A stretch of DNA of 64,000 nucleotides from Adiantum capillus-veneris (GCA_014529385.2 CM043963.1:66692895-66756894); one strand, 5' to 3'; numbered from the stretch's first letter, positions 36,502 to 48,664 are shown. Made by a program: numbers and translations. Notes: generated by a model not told the origin, from the sequence alone.

Positions 36502-38440
36502 AAAGACTTGTGAAGCCCTAAATATAGTACTTATCGTCGGATTGATTTGTTATCAACTATTTTCCACGTGACTTGATTGTAATTTCCATCAAGCTATCAA
36601 TTCCTTGTCTGCAACCTGATTCCTGTATAAATTTTGATCAAGTTAGCTATTATTTCACAAAGATTGTATAGTTTTTGCTAGCTATTGTGATTGGTCTATT
36701 TGTATCACTTCAAATCGGGCTATGAGATCAGCAATTTGAGACTTTCAGATTCCACTTTTGCACAAAATCAAAGGATTAATCTGCAACCTGAAAATTGAGT
36801 GAACATGTACCAATTTGGATCTGATTGAACCCAAATTTTCCCGGTGGCTTTGTATTATGCTGTACAAGCTCAAAAGTCAAAATTGGTGTCCCTGTGTAGC
36901 AGTAGTAAATAATCGTGATTATTTACTTTTCTCACTTTCTTACACTTTTTGGCTTGATTTGCCAAGTGTACAACTTGTTAAGGTCCCTGGACAGATTTCA
37001 CCAAGTTTGGACAAAATTTGTTCAAGTTTATCAATTGTTTCGTGTCCGTAGACTCGATCTTCAAGGATCTGGCTTAAGTCTCACTTTTGTGATCCAAATT
37101 TCACCAAAATTGATTCGTGTGGTCTACTTGATATGCTTGACCTTGTGGTATACTCAAATGTGCAAGATTATCAATTTTTGAAGCAGATGTAAACAATCGT
37201 GATTATTTACTCCAACTAATTTTTTGCAAGTTTTTGTCCCAACCTTGACACAGATCTGTTAAGCACTTCAACTTAAGGTCTCTAGCCAAGTTTCATTAAG
37301 TTTGGACAATTTTTTTGGTCAAATGGTCATCAGTTTGTGTCCACAGACTGACTTTGCAAATTTGGTCACAATTTTCAATCCAATGATCCAAATCTTACCA
37401 AATTTTTTTTGTGGGCTTATTACAACATCCTAAAAATAGTGGTATGCTAACTTGGTCAAAAAAATTAAAAAATGGGACAGATGTAGATAGTCGCGATTTA
37501 CTTTTGGCAAAGTTTTGTATCTTTTTGATCAACTAAGCATAGACACATCTCTATCACATCAATATTAGCCTATGAATCAAGTTTCATTGAGTTTGGATAA
37601 TTTTTCCCCAATTTACACTCAAGTTTCCGAAGGTCAGTACAAACTTTTACCCAGTTTTTTGCCAGTTTGGTGATCCAAATCCTATGTGCCTTTGCAAAAG
37701 TTGTTTGTACACATGGAATGAGTCATTGGTATCAAGCTTGGTGAGTTTTGAGCTGAAAGTAAATAATCGTGATTATTTACTTTATGCCCAAAATGAACAC
37801 TTTTTCAATGGACAGTCTTTTCATGAGCGATTTTAAGCCTATGAATCAAGTCAAAACTTAATTTCGCCTAAAATGTCAAGAAAAAGTAAATAATCTGAGT
37901 TTTTTCAAACTCTTGAAATTTTTACTTCAATGTGTCCTTGAGCTTACCCACTGGTTCATACAACTTTCAAGCATACTCTCTAGTTGGATTGAGTGGTTTG
38001 GAGTCCTTTCGTGCTATTTCTAGCCATAGACTTGAAATTATGTAACTTCAAATAACAACTCACAATGATTCTTTCGGAGAGAGCAATGTTTTGAAATCCA
38101 CCTCGGATCCTACTTACCCTACTCATAGGTTCTTATGCAATGGGGTTGTGGAAAGTGTCCACAAACACTCATTTTCTTGTTTTTATGGTTTTTTGAACAT
38201 TGATCTTAAGACTTGTCTCGTCTATCAATCATTCTCAAAATTTTAATCTGGTTCTATAATCCTAAAATCCTAAAGGCACTCAACAAGTACGATTACTTCC
38301 AAGCTACCTCTACACAGCAAAAGACGACAACCTTAAGCTATGCGGTTTCTAAAAGAAAGTTTTTACTGTAGGAGATCCTAGAAGAAGTTAAAAAATAACT
38401 TCACAAGACGCTTCTATTTTTCTCTATTTTAGCTCTCTTC
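36502..38440 (-). other. Gypsy2 leader with degenerate repeat array
   Basis: No gene. At 36,780-37,900 it consists of diverged direct repeats of about 280 bases. Each starts with an inverted-repeat core (agtaaataatc gt gattatttact) at 36,904-36,927, 37,189-37,210, 37,483-37,501 (decayed) and 37,758-37,781, with a half-copy at 37,885. The units also share wording such as caagtttcaccaagtttgg and gatccaaat at matching offsets. From 37,900 to 38,440 the sequence is plain. Confidence 0.75.
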
Positions 38441-38460
38441 AATCCCCGGCAACGGCGCCA
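38441..38460 (-). other. Gypsy2 primer binding site (tRNA-Asp type)
   Basis: Minus strand TGGCGCCGTTGCCGGGGATT, the primer site known from plant Athila/Tat gypsy elements. Two bases separate it from the candidate LTR. Confidence 0.88.
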
Positions 38461-38462
38461 AA

Positions 38463-39340
38463 TGTGGGATAGGTGTCTAACCTCACTCCTATCTTATTGC
38501 AGATGTAGCAAGAACCACGATTAAATCGTGAATCCATGGGACGAAGCTAGCTCGACTAGTGCATAGAGGCTACAAGAGGTTGTCAATCTCTCGAAAAACA
38601 ACTAACAACTCGCATCTAACTCAAGTTACACTCAAGTGACTGAAATCACTAAAAGCCAATCGCTCATCGGCAAACAAATCACATCCGTTACAGCATCAAA
38701 TAACATCCAAACGTTACAAAACTTCTAGGATAAGTTTATAAGACCTAAGCACACATTCTTAAGGTCTCAAATCCCACTTTAGGTCAAGTGTAAAAATCGC
38801 AATTATTAACAGCAATAGATTTTTGACCTAATCGTTTTCGACCCGGAATGCATCTAAATGCTTAGCAATGATGCTCCAATACCCCGCCTATGCTTAGTTT
38901 TTTATTTTGAAGTGCAAATTCCTACTTATGATGAAATTAGGCCGCGAGTCGGCGACGCCAAAAGCTACGAAATACTGTGAATTTCTTACGTCAATGTGTA
39001 GAGCTCTTACCTGGGTTGCAATGCAACAAACGGGATTGCAATGTGACAGCCGGAGAGGGATTAGGAAGCACGAGAAGAAGAGAGGTGAGCGCCGTTAGCT
39101 CACGCTGTGTATTTCATTATCCAAAAACTTAAAAAATAACTTACAAAAATTAGCTTTTATACCTTAGCCAAGGTTTTTGTTGGTCAAAACTAATAATTTG
39201 GGAGCTCTAACTAAAGATGGGCAATGACAGGTTAATACAATCTGGAAGCTTGTAGCCCTGGCTCATCAAGTACAAAGATTTATCTAGAAAATAAGAGTTA
39301 TAATATTCTCGATTTATCAAAATAATAAGTGTTTTTACAA
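38463..39340 (-). repeat. Candidate Gypsy2 5' LTR
   Basis: It starts tgtgggataggtg next to the primer site, so one edge is firm. The other edge is not: a TATAAAAG box on the minus strand at about 39,155 shows the promoter region lies within, and by comparison with 22,461-22,650 the LTR might end near 39,339 (gtttttaca). No second copy with high identity was found, so only the left edge is secure. Confidence 0.5.
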
Positions 39341-40493
39341 TGACATCTCCAAAAAATGATATCCAGTTTAGCTTGCTGCTAACACCAAAACCACCCGTCA
39401 AGTTTAAGCACAAAAGAAGAAAGGAGTTATCAACATAAAAAGTGTCAAAATCCAAAAATACACGAGTACAATATATTTGCGAGCTTTTAATTTTGAGCTT
39501 TTTGAATTAGTGCATTGATTTTCAAGCTTTTTGGAACATGTCTTGAATATTTTGATATTACTTTAGGTTTATCCACTTGCTAATATGCTATTTGTTTGCA
39601 TACAAGAGTAGGTCGTAGGTCACTAGTAATGGAAGTAAGGTATAAGTAGAGAGAGACCACGTGGACTCACTTTTTACATATTATAACATGCCACCTGTAA
39701 GTGAGATCTTTGAAAAACCCTATTTGCGAGACTAACATGTGGTAATTAATAACCCTTCTTATGCTTATCCCTAATTGTGATGGCAATTTCTATGATGGCA
39801 TCTCTTGGTGTATTATGGCTTATAGATGGGGTACCAATGGGGACAACCATATCAACATGTCACTCATGCAATTGCATGCGTCCTCTGAGGATGTAAAGGT
39901 TGGGTGGGATTAGTTCGAATCAGGTAAATAAGGAGATGATGCATGCTTTAAAGCCTTGATCACCCAGTACATTGCATACAAAGTTGCAAATTTGTGTATG
40001 AAAAGCAAGTGCATCTGTAGGAATGCTCTTTACATGTCTTCTCTACACAAGCTATAGTCTACTTTGTTGCATTTCATTTCCTACTCCAAGAATATAACCC
40101 CTTCACATGTTGCATGGCTTACTAAAATGGGATGGATCACTCTTAATCGGCAAAAGCAATCCATGCTCGTTATCAACTTATCATCCCACTCAAGAGCATG
40201 GTCATAGCCATCTCCAAGAGATGATTTTCTTGTAGTATCTCTATAGCACTTTTACTTTGGTATAATGTCACTAGTAGGGGGTACCCAATTGTAGAAAATA
40301 AAAAAAGGGTTCATGAAGAAAAAATATAACAAGCATGCAGTTCACATGAGCCATTTAGAAACTTAGAAGAATAAGGGAAGAGAGAAGAAGGGGGGATGTG
40401 GGACGGCATACCATGTTCAACTCCTTCCTTTGCACACACTCTCACTTTCATTGTCTCTCTTTTGCTCTCTACAAAGGCCTGCATCACTACTCA

Positions 40494-40535
<42 letters not shown>

Positions 40536-41100
40536 CAAAGGCCTGCATTGCGACTAATAATTACTTGCTACAGGTCTACATCACTGCTTGAATGCCTCTT
40601 GCTTTCCTGTTGTAGTTCCACAATACGGCTTGAATGCCTCCCGCTCGCTCTGCTTGAGGACTACTATTGAAGGCCCACTTTTGAGACCTACATTTGAAGG
40701 CATGTTGACGGTTACTCGCAAGTAGGTGGAGAGGAGCGGTAAAGAGTGCATGTGGAGGAGCATTGGCGATGGTGATGGTAGGGAAGGTAAGGATTTAGGG
40801 TAGGGAACTCATGCGGGGGAAGGAATCTCTTTAATAAAAGATTTTTTTAAAAGTGTTGCCTGTAGGCAACATAGAGAGTAGTGTCAATAGATGACCCTCA
40901 ATCGCTTATTGAATTTTTTAATAGAGCAATGCACTTTGCAAGGCTCTTAAAAATTGCCCTCTAAAGCTTTTAGGCCATTGTAGCACTTCTACATGCTACC
41001 TTTTGATGAAATACTCAAGAAGCCTAATGCCATTATGGCCTTGAAGCCTCAATGAACGTTTCATGCTTTTGATTTTTCTAGGCAAGGTTGATGATGCTAA
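39341..41100. other. No gene seen; one CT microsatellite
   Basis: AT-rich sequence without a recognisable frame or repeat family, apart from a CT run at about 40,495-40,532. Confidence 0.5.
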
Positions 41101-41204
41101 TGTAGTAAACAACATAGACAATCGACACCAAAAATTAGGCTATGTTTATTACACGTGCTATTTATGCGCGATAAATTAAAAACATGTGCTTGCACTCCTA
41201 GTAG

Positions 41205-42260
41205 TTGTTCACAGTTTATTACCAGCTCAAAATATCAACTAGAAATCAACTCTATCCATTCTCTATTCACGAAACTAATGATAGATATATTGATATAAAA
41301 GAGGCAGACACGATAATAATTGACAAGCTATCCATGCTCATGAAAACGACTTTCAATCTAGTTGCTAGGAATTTTGTCAATGTAATGGGCACTAGGTTGG
41401 TAAATGCTTTTTACAATAAATGTGTTCTCTTGCTTGGAGACCTTGCCCATCAACCCCAGTATTTAGTTATGTTAAATGTGTGTCACATCACAAGCTCTAT
41501 CCACTAGCCACATACCATTCTTTATAGTATGGCATGCTCTACCAGACATGCCACCAATACCGAGTTAGTGAACTTCTTTCCCATTATTCATTTCAAGAGA
41601 TAGAGAACGCTTTGGATGCATGCATTCTACATGAATGGATGTTCACGACTATATTAACAATTCCAACATAGTGATTTGATATCATAGGGAAAACTTTCAT
41701 GGCAGACTTCCCAACACTACAACACCCTCACCTTAAACAAGTTGTACATTGAAAATGAAATCATGAAGACAAATGCAAGAGACATTAATGTGCTTTAGCG
41801 ATGGCTCCATGAACGTAGGTTCAATGACCTTTCCTCTATTTCCATAGGAACCTGTTGCACCATCACAAAGAACATCAACTTGACAAGCTATAAACCATGT
41901 AACAAATACATCTACATGATAACTTAATAGTATCGTTGTTCTCATTCATTGCACTAGAAAACCAATCACACTTTGTCAAACCAAGCATAAAAGGACTTGA
42001 GTCAATGGAACGTGGTACCATAAATTCACATTTCCCTTAACATTGGCATATGTCATGATTGGACACAAGGCACATGGCGTGACAATATCCACCAGAGTGT
42101 TGCTAAACTTCAGAGATGCTTTCAGACCGGAAATGATGTTGTCTTGAATCACAGCCCGATGCAACTTGAAAATTCTTATGATGCCAATCCTTGCAAATTT
42201 TCATCCTATTCCACTAGAAATTGTTTAGGGACTGTCTCACACTTGAGTGCATGTACATAT
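41205..42260 (+). pseudogene. Decayed PIF1-type DNA helicase (Helitron-like or captured)
   Basis: Four helicase blocks occur in the right order on the plus strand, though in changing frames. They are a Walker B-like IIIDKLSM near 41,313-41,336; motif III as LLLGDLAHQP near 41,427-41,456; a C-terminal block IGTCCTITKNINL near 41,846-41,884 (PIF1 proteins have a similar GARVMLTKN-type block); and FPLTLAY followed by HKAHGVTI near 42,030-42,090, the usual late helicase motif in which HK-QG is expected. The Walker A end is missing. PIF1 helicases of this intron-less kind are mostly the helicase half of Helitron Rep-Hel proteins in plants; no Rep domain or Helitron end was found here. Several frame changes and stops; a host PIF1 pseudogene is the alternative. 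Confidence 0.6.
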
Positions 42261-42479
42261 CATTCCTGCCCGATCATTTTTGAAATTTTTCTTGATATAT
42301 CTATAGGATTGTTTCATATCCTTGTTGACTTCATCCTCTATTGACTCAAACATAGCCAAAAATGTTTTGCCTATGGTTGAGGAGGCTTGTTGGGATGTTA
42401 GAGATTCACAAGCCCATGCATTGGCTGGTCTTTATGCAAGTCTCCAATGAGGCTAAAATTGCATTGTTGCATAACGAGC

Positions 42480-42760
42480 TAGAGTCAAAAGATCATGAAT
42501 GAGGAAGATGAAGTGGAAACTTTCCTTGTTAGTATCAAGGATATTAATGAGAAACTTATTTCTACAGGCAAAGTCATTTCTGATAGTTCCCTTGTGCAGA
42601 CTATTCTTGATGCTTTGCCAGATTCTTACCAAACTTTTGCTAGTACTTAGAGAGTTATGACCCAAGGAAATCCTGAAGTTTTCAAGTTTGATGCATTATG
42701 CACATTGCTATTGCAAGATTCACTTTCAAGAAAAAACAAGGCTAAACAGTGTGCAGTTGC
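42480..42760 (+). pseudogene. Decayed copia gag fragment
   Basis: The stretch encodes wording of the UBN2 gag core: VETFLVSIKDINEKLISTGK followed by LVQTILDALPDSYQTF. The region to about 42,960 goes on in a related composition and ends in a C run (42,894-42,905). No LTRs or pol were found around it. An old, broken fossil. Confidence 0.5.
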
Positions 42761-43165
42761 ATATGCTTTTATTGTTGCTCTAAGGAAAAGTGGTAACAAC
42801 AATGTAGCCACTTCTCTCATGATTCTTTGTCAAGTGGCCACCTTCTTTAGGCTCACAATGCAAGAAAACCTCATTAGGCTTAAAGCAATGCAACCCCCCC
42901 CCCCCGCCCCTGCCCCAATTGGATTGGTTTTCCCTTTGTGTTGAATAAGCTATGGAGTTGCGAACAACTACTAAAGGCCCTCCCTTGGCACCTTTAGAGG
43001 GGCCATGTGGGGTCCCTCTTACCCAAGTAATGAAGAGAAGAGTAGTAGCTTAAAACAACAAAAGGAATGTGCAAGGCCATAATATAAGGGAAGGTGAATC
43101 TCAAAGACATTGTCACGAGTGAGAATTTAGCAGCTTTCTAAGGTGAAGTGTTGTGGCTAACTTAA

Positions 43166-44502
43166 CACTAGGTTGGTAATGGGACACTTTTATGTCCTGG
43201 GACACTTTTATGTCCTGTTAAGTGACCATTTCCTTGAATTATGTCAAGAGTTTCAAAATGGATTTTGAGGTGCTATCTATCTAGAAAGTTGTCTCATGAG
43301 CTGAAAAAAACTCGACATTTTTTTGGAATATCAATTCCATCTTTAACCTTGTCCTTGCACAACATTTCACAAACTAAACTGTGTGAAAAAACGGGTGCTG
43401 TTTTTGGCTTTTTTCAACTTTTTGTAACTATACCACTCTAAAATTCATGTTTGTGAGGTCTATAATGCTAGAGAACTATCTTTAGTAGTCCTCAACATGT
43501 CCTGATGCTTCTAGGAAGAAATAAATGTTAAAGTTGTAAGTTATGACCAAATTACAAAAATTGTCAAATCCTGCTTTTTAGCCAATTTTAGCTCTTCTAT
43601 GATTTTTTTGGTGGCTTTCATGATATCCAAATGCAGTTTTGATTTTCTATGTCGCATATTGTAACATAAACCTAATATTCCTTGAGTTTTGGGGCACCTA
43701 ATACCCTATTTTGCATAGTAGACAATGATGATTGATTTTTTCAATTATAGAAGAAAATGAACATTCTAGTATATCAAATATAGCTTTTTCAATATTGTTA
43801 GTTTCTTGTGACAACTACATGCATTTTGTAGGTAGTAACCATATCTAGTCATACGGATCACATTTGGCTAGATATTGAATAGTTTCTATGGGATTCTACA
43901 ACTCATAATGTTGAACCCAGATTTTTCATGTTTGTTGTATTTAGCACTTCATCTTTGTCCCCAAGATTCCCCTTGGTAAGAGATGTAATATTCTTTTGAC
44001 ATGCTCCATGGCTCCTTATGAACCTAAAGGACAATAGGGAACTAAGAAATCATGCATATATTATTTGTATTGAGCGTGGCTATAGAAACTTTGATGATAG
44101 GTTTGCAGAATGGTAAAAATTCAACTTTTTTGTACCTATTTCTTTTGGAAAAACAAAAAATAGTGAGTGAGAAGCAATCATATGTTCTCATCACCAACCT
44201 ATTGAAGTTAACTAGGGAATTTATCTCAAGTCCTACAAAAATCCCTAATCTTATTTTTATGCAACAAAATTTAAGAAATGACTGTTTTGATGAAAATGTA
44301 CTGGTCCATCAACTTTGGAGGCTTGGTGTGACCAAAAGATGAGAAATTTTACAAGTTTCTTATTTTTTACATGTGTAGTAGGCCTTGAATTATAACCTCA
44401 TGAAAGGATTTTACAAAATGAGTGGATCTACTATGGTTTTGGAGGTTTTTTTCAAAACCCTGAAAGGACACTTTTATGTCCTGTTAGGTTACCAACCTAG
44501 TG
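43166..44502. mobile_element. Non-autonomous TIR DNA transposon flanked by TTAA
   Basis: 1337 bp. The outer 14 bases CACTAGGTTGGTAA at 43,166 recur as the exact reverse complement ending at 44,502, and both sides are flanked by TTAA (43,162-43,165 and 44,503-44,506). Just inside the left terminus the 18-base unit tgggacacttttatgtcc is present twice in tandem; a single copy of ggacacttttatgtcc lies inside the right end. The interior has only short frames and no transposase. A TTAA target duplication is the mark of piggyBac transposons; the CACTA start recalls En/Spm, but that family makes 3-bp duplications. Confidence 0.75.
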
Positions 44503-44506
44503 TTAA

Positions 44507-45173
44507 GGCATGTGTCCTACCGCAAGATGATGTAGTCATGCGTGAGAGGATGTCTCGTGCTCTCATGCAACCAATGCCTACAAATCTTGAATCGACAATG
44601 GGTCCCATTGAAGATAACAAGGCCTTTGTCAAAATGGAAGCAAGACTATCGTTCACGAGAAGGATGATGGATCTCCAGTTGATCAGTGCAGCAAGTAAGG
44701 CTATGGTCACATGAGGCTTAGTTATCAATCATAGATAACTATGACAATATGCTCAGATAGAGCATTAAAGGAATAATAAAACCTCTTGCATGGTCACGCA
44801 AGGATAGATTATTCATTTAACCTCCCAACTATGCCTTGAACTTCACAACTATGCCAAATTTTGCATAGCTACAAATAGTAGGCATAGTTATTCATTTAAT
44901 ACTCTTCTTTGCGTGTGACCAAGAATGAGACTTAGATGTTGGGCTCTGTGTCAAAAGGGGATCAGGGCCAGGAAAAGGTAAATGGAGTGCCCCAGAGGAG
45001 GTGGGATGGGAGCTAGTCCAAGAAAAGAAAGGGGGCAATGAGCATTGAGATGGAGCTTGAGGATGACAGCCATAATAAATAGGGAGTGGTGGGATGTGTT
45101 GTAGCCGCGTAACTATGCAATGTGTAGGACAAAATGTTGACTCGCTTGAGGAGGGTACTGGCTAAGTGTTTGT

Positions 45174-45208
<35 letters not shown>

Positions 45209-47009
45209 GGAGGGAGAAGCGAGAAACATTGTGTGCTAGTTAGGCTAGTTGAGGGTTGTTGGAGTAAGTGCTCTAGTGCTACCTCTTACCTTCCAATACA
45301 TGAAAGAAATCAGAGGTTAGTTGCTTACATGTGGACATATAGAGGAAAGCTCAGTGCTTGCATTTGGGCTGGAACAAATGCATGTGGTTCAAGGTCTTAA
45401 CAACTCTGTGCGTTAGTGTATGTTTTCCTCCAAAAAAACCCTCATTCTCAGCGTGAGCTTTTAGTAATGTTCTCTGAAAAGAACATCTAAAGAAATATAC
45501 TCCCAAGCACATGTTTTCTTAAGTAACCCAATATTTCAAATATCAACATGTATCTTACTGCCTGGGATCCTATTTTTGACACTCTTGAGAAGAACATAGA
45601 ATAGTAGATCAAGTTGGGGAAGATTATCAAGCTAGGCCATCATCTTGATTGCTCTCACAGCTTTTTGAAGATGCCTTAAACATCCAAAAAAATCAATAGT
45701 GGAAGTACAATGGAGTTTGTCATGTCTAATACCATATTCTAAACACGTTGTTGAAGATACATTTGGTAAGATTAAGGTTATGCATGTCTTCCTCTTGTAG
45801 CACTCCAAAACATTCCAGAGCAGCCCTTACTAGGAATTTTACTTGCATTCCACATGACAAAATTTGGAGAGGATCCCTCACTTCACATTAATTGAAAATA
45901 ATCTTTAAGGATCATGACCTTATTGTGCTTACCAAAAGATGACATCTCAAATTGAGAGCTTGTCAAGAACATTTTGTACTTTTAAAAGAGCATAAAATTT
46001 GGCATAATGTCAACAAAAGCGAGCATGGCGTCGTTTTCTAGTAGGCTGCAAATCCTAAATAGGATTATTCTCAAAAAAAATTCCACCCATGTTAGTGTCT
46101 AACGTAAATCTAGATGCTTTCAAGATGCACCCCTAGGGGATTGCATCTAGAGAAAATCCCTCCCTTTGCTCCTCCTTTGCTCCCTTTGGAAAATCCCTAG
46201 ATCTTCCGCACCTTGCTCCTACTAAACATGACCTACAACCAATGCACTCCAATACATGTACGACAATTTAGAGTCAATAAAATCATCAAGTACATTCACG
46301 TCTTCCAAATCACCACACAACATACATGTTCATTAAAGCACTACCTAACAAATAATCTCATCATGAATTTGTTTACGCATGTGAATTTCTTGCCACAGGG
46401 CATCTAAGACACAAATAAAGGTGATTGCATTCTGAGCCCTAGTCTTGAAAATAGCCCATAGATTCCTAGCCCTAGTCTTGGTTGTGTCCCTATTGAGCAT
46501 ATCTTGCAATCAATGAACTCCAAGCGATATCGCAACATTTTTGTGCTTTCAGTACATTACTAAAATTGGCATACATATTGACTGAAGAATTGTGCAAGCC
46601 CAACATGCAAAATGTCACCATGTAATGCCACAAGCCTTTAAGAAAAAACTTAAGTGATTTTGTTTAGACAGAGGCCCTCAATTTGCACCTGATGCAAACA
46701 ACCTAGAGCTTATCTATCACGCCCATGTTAGACGGTTTTTTAGGACATTATGCTCTGACAATTGTACCACACCTTGCATACATATTAGAAAACATATTCC
46801 CAAGTATGTGTTATTTGAGAGTACCCAAGCAAGGTCATACCAAAGTCATTCAAAATGTCAAATTCCTTTGATATCTCCAACCTAACATTGCTTTACCAAT
46901 GCAATCTCTAGTTTTTTTCTCTCTAAAAATCATGGTATCAAACCAATAATGTCCTGAGTAGACATCTTGTATTATGATCTTTCTACCCTTCTACATTTTT
47001 TATCTGAGT

Positions 47010-47053
<44 letters not shown>

Positions 47054-47798
47054 ATCACATGGTCTTTAGGTTGGGCAATACCAAGGTATCAACGCCCACT
47101 TTCAAACCTTGTAGACATGCATTGAACCCTGTAGATAACATATATAAATAGATGCAAGGGCCAACAACCCTTGCTTCCTCAATTGTATACAAGGAACTTA
47201 ACAGTCAAGAGCTTTCTCTCCTTGCCCTAGGTGTACATATCCTGAGTTCTTTCCTTACCAGAGACATCAACAACTAGAACACAAAAATGAGCTCATCATG
47301 CAAAGCTTCTCATCTGCCACATTTTAACAACATTGCCAAAACGCTAACACCACTGCAAAGCAAAGGATTTTGCAAAAATCTTTTGTTAACTGCTATAAAT
47401 CGCATTTATATGTCTATGGCTAAGTGTACAACTGGCTTTGTCTCATCATATTCTTATGAGAACTGAATTACCAAGGAGCTTTTAAACTATCACTTTTGTA
47501 GTACTACAGAGTGAGTAGAGCGCAACTACTATGATTAATTGAGGTTGATAAGGGGACTTAAGAGTTCCCTTTAGTGTACATGCATGTGGAGTGTATTTGT
47601 GTGTGTGTGTGTGTGTGTGTGGCGGGGCGGGCGGGGGGGGGGGGGGGGGGGAGATTGGGACTACAGTGAGGCTTGAGCGGGTAAATTGATACAAGAGCAA
47701 CAAGTCTCAGGAAAGTCCCAAGTCTTAGGTGTTTTGCCTGCTCGATGCACATATAAAGTCATGAAGCAAATTGTTTGTAAAAGCTTATATACTGTGAG
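44507..47798. other. No gene seen; G runs and GA/GT repeats
   Basis: Contains a run of 31 G at 45,177-45,207, a GA run at about 47,009-47,050, and a GT run followed by a G-rich tract with 19 consecutive G at about 47,599-47,651. A TATA-like box precedes a small inverted repeat near 47,143-47,185, but no element ends or gene were recognised. Confidence 0.5.
45177..45207. repeat. Poly-G run (31 bases)
   Basis: Uninterrupted G on the plus strand, followed by a purine-rich ggaggagggagaagc. Capable of forming quadruplexes. Confidence 0.9.
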
Positions 47799-47820
47799 TT
47801 CTCTCACTACTGGAAACACC

Positions 47821-47856
47821 CAAGGTCATGGAATAACTAGATAACCATCTGATTCT

Positions 47857-47902
<46 letters not shown>

Positions 47903-48085
47903 AAGCAACTAAATTTGCATCTCTCTCCTCTTTTTTTGTGTGTTGGGTGCCTAGAGAGAAACCATAGAGATCTCATAGGCTTTGGAAGCTGTAAATTGCC
48001 ATTATGTGAACTAGGACTAAAAGATTCTTTCAATCTTGGCCTGGATATCTTAGAGTTAGATGGTTATCTAGTTGTGCCATGACCT
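47821..48085. repeat. Inverted repeat of about 28 bp, possible small MITE
   Basis: 47,823-47,850 (aggtcatggaataactagat and on) and 48,058-48,085 are imperfect reverse complements (about 25 of 28). Between them lie 207 bases including a GA microsatellite (47,859-47,897). No clear target duplication next to the arms. Confidence 0.55.
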
Positions 48086-48476
48086 AAACAATGTCTATAG
48101 GTACTTGCTTGATTATTTTTTTGCTTGCTAGTTTGTATCACCCATGAATATGCTCATACCTTGTTAGGCTCTTTCAACTCTGTTCATGAGTGAAACCTCC
48201 AAACATCACCACCATCTGACATTTCCAGCCTTCAAAGTGGTGGTACATTTCAATTTTCCATTTTCAATCATACAATAACATTCATCTAATGGCTTCATTC
48301 CTTACATTGTAGACTATGGATCAATATCATGAATAGATGGCTTGATAAAAGGTCCCCATGGACACCTTCTAGAAGAGCACGTTTCCACATTTTCAACATA
48401 ATGTTATTTTGATGTTATATAATCCCGTTACCAAGGGGTAACTCTTTGTAAGTACAATATTTAACAAGAAATTTAT

Positions 48477-48664
48477 AAGAAGTTCTGAATTAGTTTGTTA
48501 TCATGCTTCCATAGTTGGATTGTGCTATATAATAGTGCAAACAATATTCAGTTATATAATATTCAATTTGAGAAATTTTGAATTAGTTCATATCACCCTC
48601 CCATGTTCGGATTATGCTGCATAATAGTAAAAATACCATGAGTACTAATTCAGCTATATAATAA
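48477..48664. repeat. Degenerate tandem pair, about 92 bp
   Basis: The unit gaattagttyrttatca...ggattgtgctatataatag...ttcagytatataat occurs twice in a row, at about 48,477-48,569 and 48,570-48,664, with clear divergence. AT-rich. Confidence 0.6.

Larger units (their letters stand above)
29284..38462 (-). mobile_element. Gypsy2: old Ty3/gypsy retrotransposon (Athila/Tat group)
   Basis: Minus-strand element with leader, gag, protease, RT, RNase H and the first part of integrase, where Copia3 cuts it. The primer site at 38,441-38,460 is the tRNA-Asp type usual in Athila and Tat elements. Only one RNase H is visible before integrase, unlike Gypsy1. Coding frames are heavily decayed (well over ten breaks), making this the oldest layer of the pile. 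The interval given is the part right of Copia3; the 3' part is probably 22,651-23,736 and beyond. Confidence 0.82.

Noticed and set aside
41205-42260. Functional host PIF1 helicase gene
   Set aside because: The motifs lie in different frames with stops between them and the ATP-binding start is missing.
43166-44502. En/Spm (CACTA) transposon
   Set aside because: The CACTA start fits, but both flanks are TTAA in full and the 3-bp duplication expected of that family is not seen.
45177-45207. Poly-G run as proof of an assembly gap
   Set aside because: Gaps are normally filled with N, and similar C and G runs occur at several places with duplicated flanks, so it may be real, though length errors are possible.
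47138-47260. Solo LTR or promoter with TATA box near 47,143
   Set aside because: A TATA-like stretch and a small inverted repeat are present, but no TG...CA ends, target duplication or second copy was found.
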